A DNA stretch of 64,000 bases from Barnesiella viscericola DSM 18177 (GTDB lineage Bacteria > Bacteroidota > Bacteroidia > Bacteroidales > Barnesiellaceae): the NCBI RefSeq assembly GCF_000512915.1, contig NZ_CP007034.1:1364001-1428000 (forward strand). Direction: 5' to 3'. Shown here piece after piece: positions 18,629-27,031 of this stretch. The number at the start of each line of letters is the position of its first letter. The first letter of the stretch is position 1. Position numbers and translations under genes: made by a program. The notes under the pieces were generated by a model. It saw only the letters and a list, made by a program, of their open reading frames with translations, did not search any database and was not told the DNA's origin.

Positions 18629-18654
18629 CAAGGAGTAGATAAAACCATACGAAG

Positions 18655-19041
18655 ATGAAAAAACAGTTGAGCCTGCTGCTGATGCTACTGGTCTCCCTGT
18701 CGCTTTTTGCCGGGAGCAAGGGTAAGATTGCGTTCGAAGCTACCCGTTACGACTTCGGCTACATCGAGGAGTCGAAGGGTGTCGTAGCCCATGACTTTGA
18801 ATTTACCAACACCGGGAAAGGCGCGCTCATTATCATCGACACGCGCAGCATGTGCGGCTGTACCGCCTCGAAATATTCCCGGGAGCCCATTGCCCCGGGC
18901 AAGAAGGGAATCATCAACGTGACGTTCGACCCCAAGGGCCGACCGGGAGCTTTCCGCAAAGAGATCAAGGTCTACACAAGCGCCGGCAAGTCGCCCGTAA
19001 AACTTATTGTCGAGGGGGTTGTTGTACCTAAAAAACAGTAG
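18655..19041 (+). CDS. DUF1573 protein (short), exported
   Basis: A 128-residue protein: signal peptide to about residue 22 (LSLFAGSKG) and one immunoglobulin-like DUF1573 domain. Features are YDFGYIEESKG, then FEFTNTGKGALIIIDTRSMCGCTAS with the conserved CGCT dipair, then VTFDPKGRPGAF. The domain is common in Bacteroidetes periplasmic and surface proteins; its function is unknown. It is first of two tandem DUF1573 genes 2 bp apart. Confidence 0.85.
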   Translation: MKKQLSLLLMLLVSLSLFAGSKGKIAFEATRYDFGYIEESKGVVAHDFEFTNTGKGALIIIDTRSMCGCTASKYSREPIAPGKKGIINVTFDPKGRPGAFRKEIKVYTSAGKSPVKLIVEGVVVPKKQ

Positions 19042-19043
19042 TT

Positions 19044-20114
19044 ATGAAACGTTCCATTTTGACTATTCTTTTCGGTACATGGCTGGCTGTCGCCTGGGCT
19101 CAACCCAAAATCGTTTTCGACTCGAAAGAGCACGATTTCGGCACCTTCGAGGAGGAGACCGGCCCGGTGACCCACATTTTCAAGTTTGTCAACCAGGGCA
19201 ACGAGCCGCTCATGGTCACCAACGTGCGAACGACCTGCGGCTGCACCGCCTCGCAATACACCCGGGAACCCATCGCTCCCAACGATTCGGGTGAAATCAA
19301 GGTGACCTATAACCCCAAAGGCCGTCCCGGCCGCTTTTCCAAACCGGTTTATGTCACGACCAATGCCTCGGTCGACCGCGAGACCCTGCGCATCAAGGGC
19401 ATTGTCATCGGCTCGAAATCGCGCCGTCATGCCAACCCCTACCACATAGGCGACCTGTCGCTGCGCAGCCTGCACATACCGCTGTTCGATACGCCCAAAG
19501 GGCATCTGCGCACCGGGCAACTGGTCGTGCGCAACGAGGGTAAGACGGAACTTATCCCCATCTTCAAGCATGTGCCGTCGCATATCCTGGTCGAAATGAT
19601 TCCGTCGATACTTCACCCCGACGAGGAGGGTATCATCAAGATTCACTACGACCCCGACGCCGTCGACGACTGGGGCTTCCGCCGCGACGAGTTCTCGGTG
19701 GGATTCGAGCACGAGAAGGGGAGCGAGTTCAACACCATCACCGTATCGGCCAACCTGCTCGACGACTTCTCGACCTGGACTCCCGAACAGCGGCAACAGG
19801 CCGGGCACCTGACACTCTCGACCGATGTGGTCGATTTCGGCATCATCAAAGGAAACAAGAATTGCAAACAGACGGTGACGATTACCAACAGCGGCAAGTC
19901 GAAACTGACCCTGCACAAGGTGACGAACGAGAATCGCCCCTTGAAAACGAAACTGAAACGCCACACGATCAATCCCGGCAAATCGGCCGAGCTGATTATC
20001 GAGGTGGATCCCTCGCTGGCCCGTACCAATCTGCTGAATTGCCGGGTCATGATTATCTCCGACGACCCCAACCAACCGTCGGTACCCATACGGGTATTAG
20101 GTTCTTTTGAATAA
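19044..20114 (+). CDS. DUF1573 protein (long), exported
   Basis: A 356-residue protein with signal peptide (to about 19, ending AWAQ) and a first domain that closely parallels the upstream gene: KEHDFGTFEEETG, VRTTCGCTASQYTREPIAP and VTYNPKGRPGRF. Two further Ig-like beta domains follow (about 125-240 and 245-355), the last with VDFGIIKGNKNCKQTVTITNSG. The first domain and the short neighbour share the phrase REPIAP, indicating gene duplication. Role unknown; probably periplasmic or surface-exposed. MeaB follows 21 bp downstream. Confidence 0.85.
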   Translation: MKRSILTILFGTWLAVAWAQPKIVFDSKEHDFGTFEEETGPVTHIFKFVNQGNEPLMVTNVRTTCGCTASQYTREPIAPNDSGEIKVTYNPKGRPGRFSKPVYVTTNASVDRETLRIKGIVIGSKSRRHANPYHIGDLSLRSLHIPLFDTPKGHLRTGQLVVRNEGKTELIPIFKHVPSHILVEMIPSILHPDEEGIIKIHYDPDAVDDWGFRRDEFSVGFEHEKGSEFNTITVSANLLDDFSTWTPEQRQQAGHLTLSTDVVDFGIIKGNKNCKQTVTITNSGKSKLTLHKVTNENRPLKTKLKRHTINPGKSAELIIEVDPSLARTNLLNCRVMIISDDPNQPSVPIRVLGSFE

Positions 20115-20135
20115 CTTTTTAATGGATACAAGATT

Positions 20136-21233
20136 ATGGAGCACCCCGAAAACGACGCACAATATGCCGGCCTTGCCGTCAACAAAGGTATCGAGCAACC
20201 GCCTACCGTCAACCCCTACTTGAAAAAGATGCGCACGGCTCACCGCCGTACGTTCACAGCAGCCGAATATGTCGAAGGTATCGTCAAAGGCGACACGAGC
20301 ATTCTGAGCCAGGCCGTCACGCTGGTCGAGAGCAGCCGGTATGAACACCAGGCCATCGCCCAGGAGGTTATCGAGAAATGTCTGCCTCATGCGTGCGACT
20401 CGGTGCGGGTGGGTATCACCGGCGTACCGGGTGCGGGCAAGAGTACCTCGATCGACGCCTTTGGCCTTCACGTGCTCAAACGGGGCGGCAAACTGGCCGT
20501 GCTGGCCATCGACCCCAGCAGCGAACGTTCCAAAGGAAGTATCCTGGGCGACAAGACGCGCATGGAGAAACTGGCCATTCACCCCAACGCCTTTATCCGG
20601 CCTTCCCCCTCGGCAGGCTCGCTGGGCGGCGTGGCCCGCAAGACCCGCGAGACCATCGTGCTGTGCGAGGCGGCCGGCTACAACAACATCTTTGTCGAGA
20701 CCGTGGGTGTGGGCCAGTCGGAGACGGCCGTCCACTCGATGGTCGATTTCTTCCTGCTCATTCAGCTGGCCGGTACCGGCGACGAGCTGCAAGGTATCAA
20801 ACGGGGTATCATGGAGATGGCCGACGGTATCGTCATCAACAAGGCCGACGGCAGCAACATCGAGAAGGCCAAACTGGCCCAGGCCCAGTTCCGCAACGCC
20901 CTGCACCTCTTCCCCCCCACGCCATCGGGGTGGACGCCTCAGGTGCTCACCTACTCGGGCTACTACGAGATAGGCATCGCCGAGGTGTGGGAGATGATCG
21001 ACAACTACGTGGCCTTTGTCAAGAAAAACGGATACTTCGACTACAAGCGTCAGGAACAGGCCAAGTACTGGATGTTCGAGACCATCAACGAGCAGCTGCG
21101 CGACCACTTCTACCGCAACCCGCAAATCGAGAAGATGCTCGAAGAGAAACAGGCCCGCGTGCTCAACAACGAGCAGAGCTCGTTCATGGCGGCCAAAGAT
21201 GTGCTCGACTACTATTTCAACCACATAAAATAA
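20136..21233 (+). CDS. meaB: Methylmalonyl-CoA mutase-associated GTPase MeaB
   Basis: A cytosolic G3E-type GTPase that protects B12-dependent methylmalonyl-CoA mutase and gates cofactor loading and reactivation. P-loop ITGVPGAGKSTSIDAFG, then AIDPSSERSKGSILGDKTRM (switch region of the ArgK/MeaB family), FVETVGVGQSE (Walker B/switch) and the base-specificity motif NKADG. The length is 365 aa. The mutase subunits are not in this window. An FHA gene follows 12 bp downstream, and DUF1573 genes precede it. Confidence 0.93.
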   Translation: MEHPENDAQYAGLAVNKGIEQPPTVNPYLKKMRTAHRRTFTAAEYVEGIVKGDTSILSQAVTLVESSRYEHQAIAQEVIEKCLPHACDSVRVGITGVPGAGKSTSIDAFGLHVLKRGGKLAVLAIDPSSERSKGSILGDKTRMEKLAIHPNAFIRPSPSAGSLGGVARKTRETIVLCEAAGYNNIFVETVGVGQSETAVHSMVDFFLLIQLAGTGDELQGIKRGIMEMADGIVINKADGSNIEKAKLAQAQFRNALHLFPPTPSGWTPQVLTYSGYYEIGIAEVWEMIDNYVAFVKKNGYFDYKRQEQAKYWMFETINEQLRDHFYRNPQIEKMLEEKQARVLNNEQSSFMAAKDVLDYYFNHIK

Positions 21234-21245
21234 CCGCAGTCCGTT

Positions 21246-21764
21246 ATGAAACAGGTCGTATGTCCCAAATGTGGCAAAGAGTTCACCTTCGACGAATCGC
21301 GCTACGACGGCTCGTGCCACATCTCGTTCATCTGCCCGGGGTGCCGCAAACGCTTCGTCATGAGTCTCGATGAAATCGAGGCGACCGAGGGGGGTGATAT
21401 AGACGCCTCGCACGGCTACATCACCGTGCTCGAGAATGCCTTCGGCTACCGGCAGGAGTTCCCCCTGCACCCGGGCGACAACCTCATCGGGCGGGCCTCG
21501 AAGGGGACCGAGGTCGACATCGCCATCGAGACAAGCGACATGAGTATGGACCGCCGCCACTGCATTATCCACGTCAAGGAGAAGGGGGGCCGGCCGCAAC
21601 TCACCCTGCGCGACAACCCCAGCCTCACCGGCACCTTCCTGCGCAACACGCTGCTGGGCGACCGCGAGCGGGCCCTGCTCCACGACGGCGACGTAGTGTC
21701 GATAGGGGCCGCCACCTTCATCGTCCACATTCCCGGCGAAGAGGAGGACGACTATTTCGAATAA
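21246..21764 (+). CDS. Zinc-ribbon plus FHA domain protein
   Basis: A 172-residue protein with two Cys pairs at the N-terminus (VCPKCGKEFTF and FICPGCRKRFVM, a zinc ribbon of the MJ0042 type) and a C-terminal forkhead-associated domain (about 70-165) that would bind phosphothreonine. FHA marks are LIGRAS (Gly-Arg), DMSMDRRHCIIHV (Ser/Arg-His) and NPSLTGTFLRN (Asn-Gly region). No kinase gene is adjacent. It closes the meaB run and probably has a signalling or adaptor role; the partner is unknown. Confidence 0.85.
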   Translation: MKQVVCPKCGKEFTFDESRYDGSCHISFICPGCRKRFVMSLDEIEATEGGDIDASHGYITVLENAFGYRQEFPLHPGDNLIGRASKGTEVDIAIETSDMSMDRRHCIIHVKEKGGRPQLTLRDNPSLTGTFLRNTLLGDRERALLHDGDVVSIGAATFIVHIPGEEEDDYFE

Positions 21765-21875
21765 CCCCGTAGCGAGGTGGGTATCGATCCTCGCCCATAT
21801 CCTAACATAAACACACGACACAGATTCATGAAAAACAACCCAATCCCTTACCCGAAACACACTAAAACCATTCAT

Positions 21876-24377
21876 ATGATCAAACAACTCTCACTGCTGG
21901 TGCTGTTGGCCCTGCCCCTCGGGCTGTCGGCTCAAACACAGGTACGCACCGAAACCCTGCTGGAAAAAGGGTGGAAATTTACCCGCGAAGACAACACACA
22001 GTTCAAAGACACGCAATGCGACGACTCGCAATGGCAGTCGGTACGCATTCCGCACGACTGGGCCATCTACGGTCCGTTCAGTATCAACAACGACAAACAT
22101 AACACGGCCATCGTTCAGGACGGACAGAAAGAGGCCATGGAGCATGCCGGCCGCACAGGCGGTCTGCCCTTCGTAGGTACCGGCTGGTACCGCCGCTCGT
22201 TCGAGGTACCCCAATCGATCGAAGGGAAGAAATACACCTTGATTTTCGACGGAGCCATGAGCCACGCCCGCGTCTACATCAACGGGCAGGAGGCCTGCTA
22301 CTGGCCCAACGGCTACAACACCTTCTTTGTCGATGCCACCCCCTACCTGCGCCCGGGCGAAAGCAACCTGCTGGCCGTGCGGCTCGAAAACTTTACCGAG
22401 AGCTCGCGCTGGTATCCCGGAGCCGGTCTCTACCGCAACGTCCATCTGGTGGTGACCGACGAGGCTCACGTGCCGGTGTGGGGTACGCAAATCATCACCA
22501 CCGACCTCAACGACCGCTATGCCAAGGTGACGCAGAGTACCTCGTGGGAGATGCCCGAGGGGAAATCGATGAGCGACTATGTCATCGAGACCTCCATCGT
22601 CGACCCCAGCGGCAAGACCATCACCACCGACCGCATGCGCGGCAGCAACTTCGACCACAACACCTTCAACCAGGAGTTTGTCGTGGAGCAACCCGCCGTG
22701 TGGACCCCCGAGACACCCAACCTCTACACCTCGGTGTCGAAGGTCTATGAAGGCAACGAACTGAAAGACGAATATACCACCACCTTCGGTATCCGCACCG
22801 TCGAGGTACGCCAGGGCGAAGGCTTCTTCCTGAACGGCAAACCATTGAAATTCAAAGGTGTTTGCAACCACCACGACCTGGGTCCGTTGGGCGGTATCGT
22901 CAACGAGGCCGGTATCCGCCGCCAGATACGCATGCTCAAAGAGATGGGCTGCAACGCCATTCGCACCTCGCACAACATGCCGGCTCCCGAGCTGGTACGC
23001 CTCTGCGACGAGATGGGTATGATGGTGATGGCCGAGTCGTTCGACGAGTGGGCCACGGCCAAGGTACAGAACGGCTACCACCTCGTCTTTAACGAATGGG
23101 CCGAGAAGGACATCGTCAACCTTGTGCGCCACTATCGCAACAACCCCAGCGTGGTGATGTGGTGCATCGGCAACGAGGTACCCGACCAGTGGTCGGGCGA
23201 CCAGGGACCCAAGCTCACCCTGTGGCTGCAAAACATCTGCCACCGCGAGGACCCCACCCGTCCCGTTACCCAGGGTATGGACGCCCCCGATGCCGTAGTC
23301 AACAACAACATGGCTGCCGTGCTCGACGTGCCGGGCTTCAACTACCGCCCCTTCAAATACATCGAGAGTCAGAAGAAACTGCCCCAGGGCATCATTCTGG
23401 GCAGCGAGACAGTCTCGACCATCAGTTCGCGCGGCGTCTACAAATTCCCCGTAGAGCGTCGCTCCATGCCCAAATATCCCGACCACCAGAACTCGTCCTA
23501 CGACGTGGAACACTGCGGCTGGTCCAACCTGCCCGAGGACGACTTTATCCAGCACGACGACCTGGCCTACTGCATGGGCGAGTTCGTGTGGACCGGATTC
23601 GACTACCTGGGTGAGCCCACCCCCTACTACTCCGATTGGCCCAGCCACTCGTCGCTCTTCGGTATCATCGACCTGGCCGGTATCCCCAAAGACCGCTACT
23701 ACCTCTACCGCAGCCACTGGAACCCCGAGGCCGAAACGCTGCATATCCTGCCTCACTGGAACTGGGAAGGCCGCGAAGGCGAGGTAACCCCCATCTTTGT
23801 CTACACCAACTACCCCACGGCCGAACTCTTCATCAACGGCAAGAGCCAGGGCAAACGCACCAAAGACCTCTCGGTGACCGTTCACAACAGCGGCGACTCG
23901 CTCTCGACCGCCCAGTTCAAGCGTCAACAGCGCTACCGCCTCATGTGGATGGATACCCGCTACGAGCCGGGCACCGTCAAGGTGGTGGCCTACGACGAGC
24001 AGGGTAACGCCGTGGCCGAGAAGGAGATGAAGACGGCCGGCAAACCCTACCGCATCGAACTCACGGCCGACCGCTCAACCATCGCTGCCGACGGCCGCGA
24101 CCTCTCGTTCATCACCGTCAAGGTGGTCGACAAAGAGGGCAACCTCTGCCCCAACGCCTCGAACCAGATTTCGTTCAAGGTGAAAGGCAAAGGCTACTAC
24201 CGCGCCGGCGCCAACGGCGACCCCACCTCGCTCGAATCGTTCCAGGAGCCCCGCATGAAGGTATTCTCGGGCATGATGACCGCCATCGTCGCCTCGACCG
24301 AAGAGCCGGGCAAGATCACCCTCGAAGCTACCGCCAAAGGGTTGAAGAAAGCTACCCTCGTCATCGAGAGCAAATAA
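21876..24377 (+). CDS. Exported GH2 beta-galactosidase
   Basis: Hydrolyses beta-linked galactosides (or similar glycosides) in the periplasm or on the surface. A signal peptide (1-20, LGLSAQ) follows the ATG at 21876; two upstream in-frame ATGs (21777, 21828) would place it internally, so 21876 is chosen (833 aa). Domains: sugar-binding jelly roll (about 30-195), Ig-like (200-305), TIM barrel (310-600), then DUF4982-like and C-terminal Ig-like domains (620-833). The likely acid/base is Glu434 in WCIGNEVPDQ and the nucleophile Glu511 in ILGSETVST, from GH2 family knowledge. FVWTGFDYLGEP is also typical. Specificity is not certain. Confidence 0.9.
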   Translation: MIKQLSLLVLLALPLGLSAQTQVRTETLLEKGWKFTREDNTQFKDTQCDDSQWQSVRIPHDWAIYGPFSINNDKHNTAIVQDGQKEAMEHAGRTGGLPFVGTGWYRRSFEVPQSIEGKKYTLIFDGAMSHARVYINGQEACYWPNGYNTFFVDATPYLRPGESNLLAVRLENFTESSRWYPGAGLYRNVHLVVTDEAHVPVWGTQIITTDLNDRYAKVTQSTSWEMPEGKSMSDYVIETSIVDPSGKTITTDRMRGSNFDHNTFNQEFVVEQPAVWTPETPNLYTSVSKVYEGNELKDEYTTTFGIRTVEVRQGEGFFLNGKPLKFKGVCNHHDLGPLGGIVNEAGIRRQIRMLKEMGCNAIRTSHNMPAPELVRLCDEMGMMVMAESFDEWATAKVQNGYHLVFNEWAEKDIVNLVRHYRNNPSVVMWCIGNEVPDQWSGDQGPKLTLWLQNICHREDPTRPVTQGMDAPDAVVNNNMAAVLDVPGFNYRPFKYIESQKKLPQGIILGSETVSTISSRGVYKFPVERRSMPKYPDHQNSSYDVEHCGWSNLPEDDFIQHDDLAYCMGEFVWTGFDYLGEPTPYYSDWPSHSSLFGIIDLAGIPKDRYYLYRSHWNPEAETLHILPHWNWEGREGEVTPIFVYTNYPTAELFINGKSQGKRTKDLSVTVHNSGDSLSTAQFKRQQRYRLMWMDTRYEPGTVKVVAYDEQGNAVAEKEMKTAGKPYRIELTADRSTIAADGRDLSFITVKVVDKEGNLCPNASNQISFKVKGKGYYRAGANGDPTSLESFQEPRMKVFSGMMTAIVASTEEPGKITLEATAKGLKKATLVIESK

Positions 24378-24408
24378 CACCCACACGCGGCACCCGCCAC
24401 GCACACTG

Positions 24409-24450
24409 CACCACCCCGGCCTCACCCGAGCGCCGGGGTGGTGTCTTTTT
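24409..24450 (+). terminator. Terminator of the GH2 gene
   Basis: CACCACCCCGGC and GCCGGGGTGGTG form a perfect 12-bp stem with an 11-base loop, followed by TCTTTTTAT. Confidence 0.9.
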
Positions 24451-25301
24451 ATCCCCCCTCCCCGCCTGCTGGATTTTCAAGACCATGTCGCGTATTTTCT
24501 TCGCCTGGATACCGCATCGTAGCGCGGAATGACCGAAACGACGCGTGCAGCGTTCCCCTTCCGCCTTTATCGGGCCGGGAGGAGGCCAGCCAGCCGAGGA
24601 TAAGGGCGAAGAGTGTCTGAGCGCAGCGAGTTCCGCAGCCCCCGAGGGCGGTGCCAGCCGCCGAGCGACAAAGCCCGATAACAGCGGCGGCGCTTCTTGG
24701 TTCGTTCTTCTCGCTGCTGAGAAGAATGAACATCACCCGGGTATTCCCTGGATTCCGCGTCGCAGCGCGGAATGACTGAGCCTCCACGTCGCAGCACGGT
24801 ATGACACAACCCGTCACCCCGCACCCCGATGCGGGGTCCAGCGGCACGATAAAACGTGTAGGCTGAAAAGGACACCGGGTAAAAAGCAAGCCCAGAGATT
24901 TCTGGATACCGCGTCGTAGCGCGGAATGACCAAAACGACGCGTACAGCGTTCCTCCTCCTTTATCGGGCCGGGAGGAGGCCAGCCAGCCGAGGATAAGGG
25001 CGAAGAGTGTCTGAGCACAGCGAGTTCCGCAGCCCCCGAGGGCGGTGCCAGCCGCCGAGCGACAAAGCCCGATAACCGCGGCGGCGCTTCTTGGTTCGTT
25101 CTTCTCGCTGCTGAGAAGAATGAACATCTCCCGGCATTACACCCGGGTATTTCCTGGATACCGCATCAAGTGCGGTATGACACGCCCCGTCACCCCGCAC
25201 GGCGATGCGGGGTCCAGCGGCTCGATAAAACGTGTAGGCTGAAGAATATACCAAACAGCAAGCCCGGGTATTCTTGAATACAGCATCAAGCGCGGTATGA
25301 C
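24451..25301. repeat. Patch of modular palindromic repeats (two cores, about eight satellites)
   Basis: An 850-bp non-coding patch. It holds two copies of a core of about 170 bp (24564-24733 and 24958-25130), nearly identical and ending in the hairpin TTCTTCTC-gctgct-GAGAAGAA. Short palindromes surround them, each TGGATxCCGCnn..nnGCGGxATGAC or GTCACCCCGCA..TGCGGGGTCCAG: about 24505-24533, 24749-24775, 24813-24840, 24902-24930, 25153-25182, 25189-25216 and 25270-25302. A third core lies at 47691-47866. Open frames here on either strand are by-products of the repeats. No transposase or integrase is present. Confidence 0.9.
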
Positions 25302-25333
25302 AAAAAGGCGACAGGTGATAAACACCTGTCGCC
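25302..25333 (-). terminator. Terminator of the leucine-rich repeat gene
   Basis: GGCGACAGGTG and CACCTGTCGCC form a perfect 11-bp stem, followed on the minus strand by five T. Confidence 0.85.
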
Positions 25334-25368
25334 CACACCCGAAAGGGAAAAATCAATCTCGTGAAAAT

Positions 25369-26658
25369 TTACTTCACGATCACCTTTTGCGAACGGCTGC
25401 TCGTGCGCACCACATAGACTCCTGCATCGGCAAGCTGCACGGTAGCGGCGTGACCTGCATAGACCAGCTGCCCCGTGGCCGTATAGACCCGATAGTCCCC
25501 ATCGACATTCTCCACATGCAGGGTATGATTCTCCACATAGATGCACGCCCCACTATCAAGAACTGTCTCTACACTACTTTCCATCTCCTGGATATTCATG
25601 AAATAGCGCCAATACTCAGCGGCTTGATAAGCCTCTTTACAACCGGCCGGTACATAAAGTATTCCATAGTTGCCGAAGGTATTCGGCCCAATTTCGGGCG
25701 GTGTTACGGCATGCACCGTTACCGACTCCAATTGGTTGCAGTTAGCAAAGGCATAATCACCGATACCCGTTACCAACTCAGGAATTGTGATTGAGGTCAA
25801 ACCACTACACCAAGAGAAAGCACTCTCACCAATACTCGTTAACGACTCGGGTAGCGTGATTGTGGTCAAACCACTACACCAAGAGAAAGCACTCTCACCA
25901 ATACTCGTTAACGACTCGGGTAGCGTGACTGTGGTTAGGCCACTGCAACTACGAAAAGCCGCGTAACCGATACTCGTTAACGACTCGGGTAGCGTGATTG
26001 TGGTCAAACCACTACACCAAGAGAAAGCACTCTCACCAATACTCGTTAACGACTCGGGTAGCGTGATTGAAGTCAAATTACTACACAGACAGAAAGCCCC
26101 CCCTCCGATACTCGTCAACGACTCAGGTAGCGTGATTGTGGTCAAGCCCGTGCATTCATAAAAAGCATTATTCCCAATAATCTCTACCGATTCGGGTATC
26201 GTCATCGAGGTCAAACCCCTGCAATCATAAAATGCCCAATCGCCAATACTCGTGACCGAATTGGGAATTGAGATTGAGGTTAAACCTCTGCAAGAAGAAA
26301 ATGCCGATTTTCCGATACTCGTGACCGACTCGGGTAGCGTGATGGAGGTCAAACCTGTACAACCCGAGAAAGCCGCGTAACCGATACTCGTGACCGACTC
26401 GGGTAGCGTGATGGAGGTCAAACCTGTACAACCCGAGAAAGCCGCGTAACCGATACTCGTCACAGGAAAGACATCGCCCAAATAGTTGATTGAAGCCGGA
26501 ATAACCACATCGCCCGAATAGGGGGTATCGCCCCGAATAACCACAGCCCCCTCATTGTTCAAATCGTAATAGATTCCATCTACTTCAAAGGCTTCAGCCC
26601 GAGTAACTCCGCACAAAAGGGCTATCACCAAAAGCCACACTGGTAAATAAGATTTCAT
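25369..26658 (-). CDS. BspA-like leucine-rich repeat protein, exported, probable T9SS cargo
   Basis: A 429-residue surface protein. Signal peptide to about 23 (VTRAEA). Eleven 23-residue LRR_5 units, of form VTSIGYAAFSGCTGLTSITL plus PES, run from about 55 to 310; several units are almost identical in DNA as well. After a non-repeat segment (HAVTPPEIGPNTFG and on), the C-terminus YRVYTATGQLVYAG ... GVYVV ... KVIVK matches the type A sorting domain used by the type IX secretion system; a PorQ gene lies at 50.8 kb. BspA-type repeats bind host or bacterial surfaces, which is inference here. The start at 26658 is chosen because the signal peptide begins there; the frame extends 39 codons upstream. 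Confidence 0.85.
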   Translation of the reverse strand: MKSYLPVWLLVIALLCGVTRAEAFEVDGIYYDLNNEGAVVIRGDTPYSGDVVIPASINYLGDVFPVTSIGYAAFSGCTGLTSITLPESVTSIGYAAFSGCTGLTSITLPESVTSIGKSAFSSCRGLTSISIPNSVTSIGDWAFYDCRGLTSMTIPESVEIIGNNAFYECTGLTTITLPESLTSIGGGAFCLCSNLTSITLPESLTSIGESAFSWCSGLTTITLPESLTSIGYAAFRSCSGLTTVTLPESLTSIGESAFSWCSGLTTITLPESLTSIGESAFSWCSGLTSITIPELVTGIGDYAFANCNQLESVTVHAVTPPEIGPNTFGNYGILYVPAGCKEAYQAAEYWRYFMNIQEMESSVETVLDSGACIYVENHTLHVENVDGDYRVYTATGQLVYAGHAATVQLADAGVYVVRTSSRSQKVIVK

Positions 26659-26862
26659 AGCATCATATTTTCTGTCTCCCTGCCCCCCTGGGGTAGACGT
26701 TATAAAAAACAAAAGCGTAGGGAACATTTTACCCTCTTGAATCGAGTAATACGCTTTTATAGAATTATTTCGCAAAATTAAGGTATAAATTGCTAAACCA
26801 GATCAACCGGGCGTGCTTTTTTCATTCTTCCGCAATAAAATGCAAATGATTCCTGTCGCTAT

Positions 26863-26892
26863 TCCCGGGATACCGCAACGCGATGCGGAACG
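26863..26892. repeat. Isolated degenerate palindromic satellite
   Basis: GGGATACCGCAACGCGATGCGGAACGAGTG matches the satellite units of the 24.4-25.3 kb patch with decay in the right arm. It lies between the LRR gene and the PFP terminator. The rest of the 26776-27031 gap holds only that terminator. Confidence 0.65.
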
Positions 26893-26919
26893 AGTGAGGC
26901 CGCCACGCCTGCGGAACCT

Positions 26920-26958
26920 AAAAAAATACCCCCGACCCGGAACGCTCCGGGTCGGGGG
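26920..26958 (-). terminator. Terminator of the PPi-phosphofructokinase gene
   Basis: CCCCCGACCCGGA and TCCGGGTCGGGGG form a perfect 13-bp stem with a 4-base loop; the minus strand then runs TATTTTTTT. Confidence 0.92.
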
Positions 26959-27031
26959 ATTTTGCAAGCCGCAAGTGCGGATTTTTTGGTTAGTTTATTA
27001 TAACGGGCATAATGCCCTTTTCCTGAATCGA

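Noticed and set aside
20097-23927. Long minus-strand frames (596 and 678 codons) opposite meaB, FHA and GH2 genes
   Set aside because: No domain pattern; the plus-strand genes carry catalytic motifs.
24451-25301. Insertion sequence or transposon
   Set aside because: No transposase, no target-site duplications or terminal inverted repeats enclosing the patch; only modular repeats are visible.
24449-25356. Several minus-strand open frames of 130-190 codons
   Set aside because: All are readings through the palindromic repeat patch; their peptides recur because the DNA repeats, with no start signals or domains.
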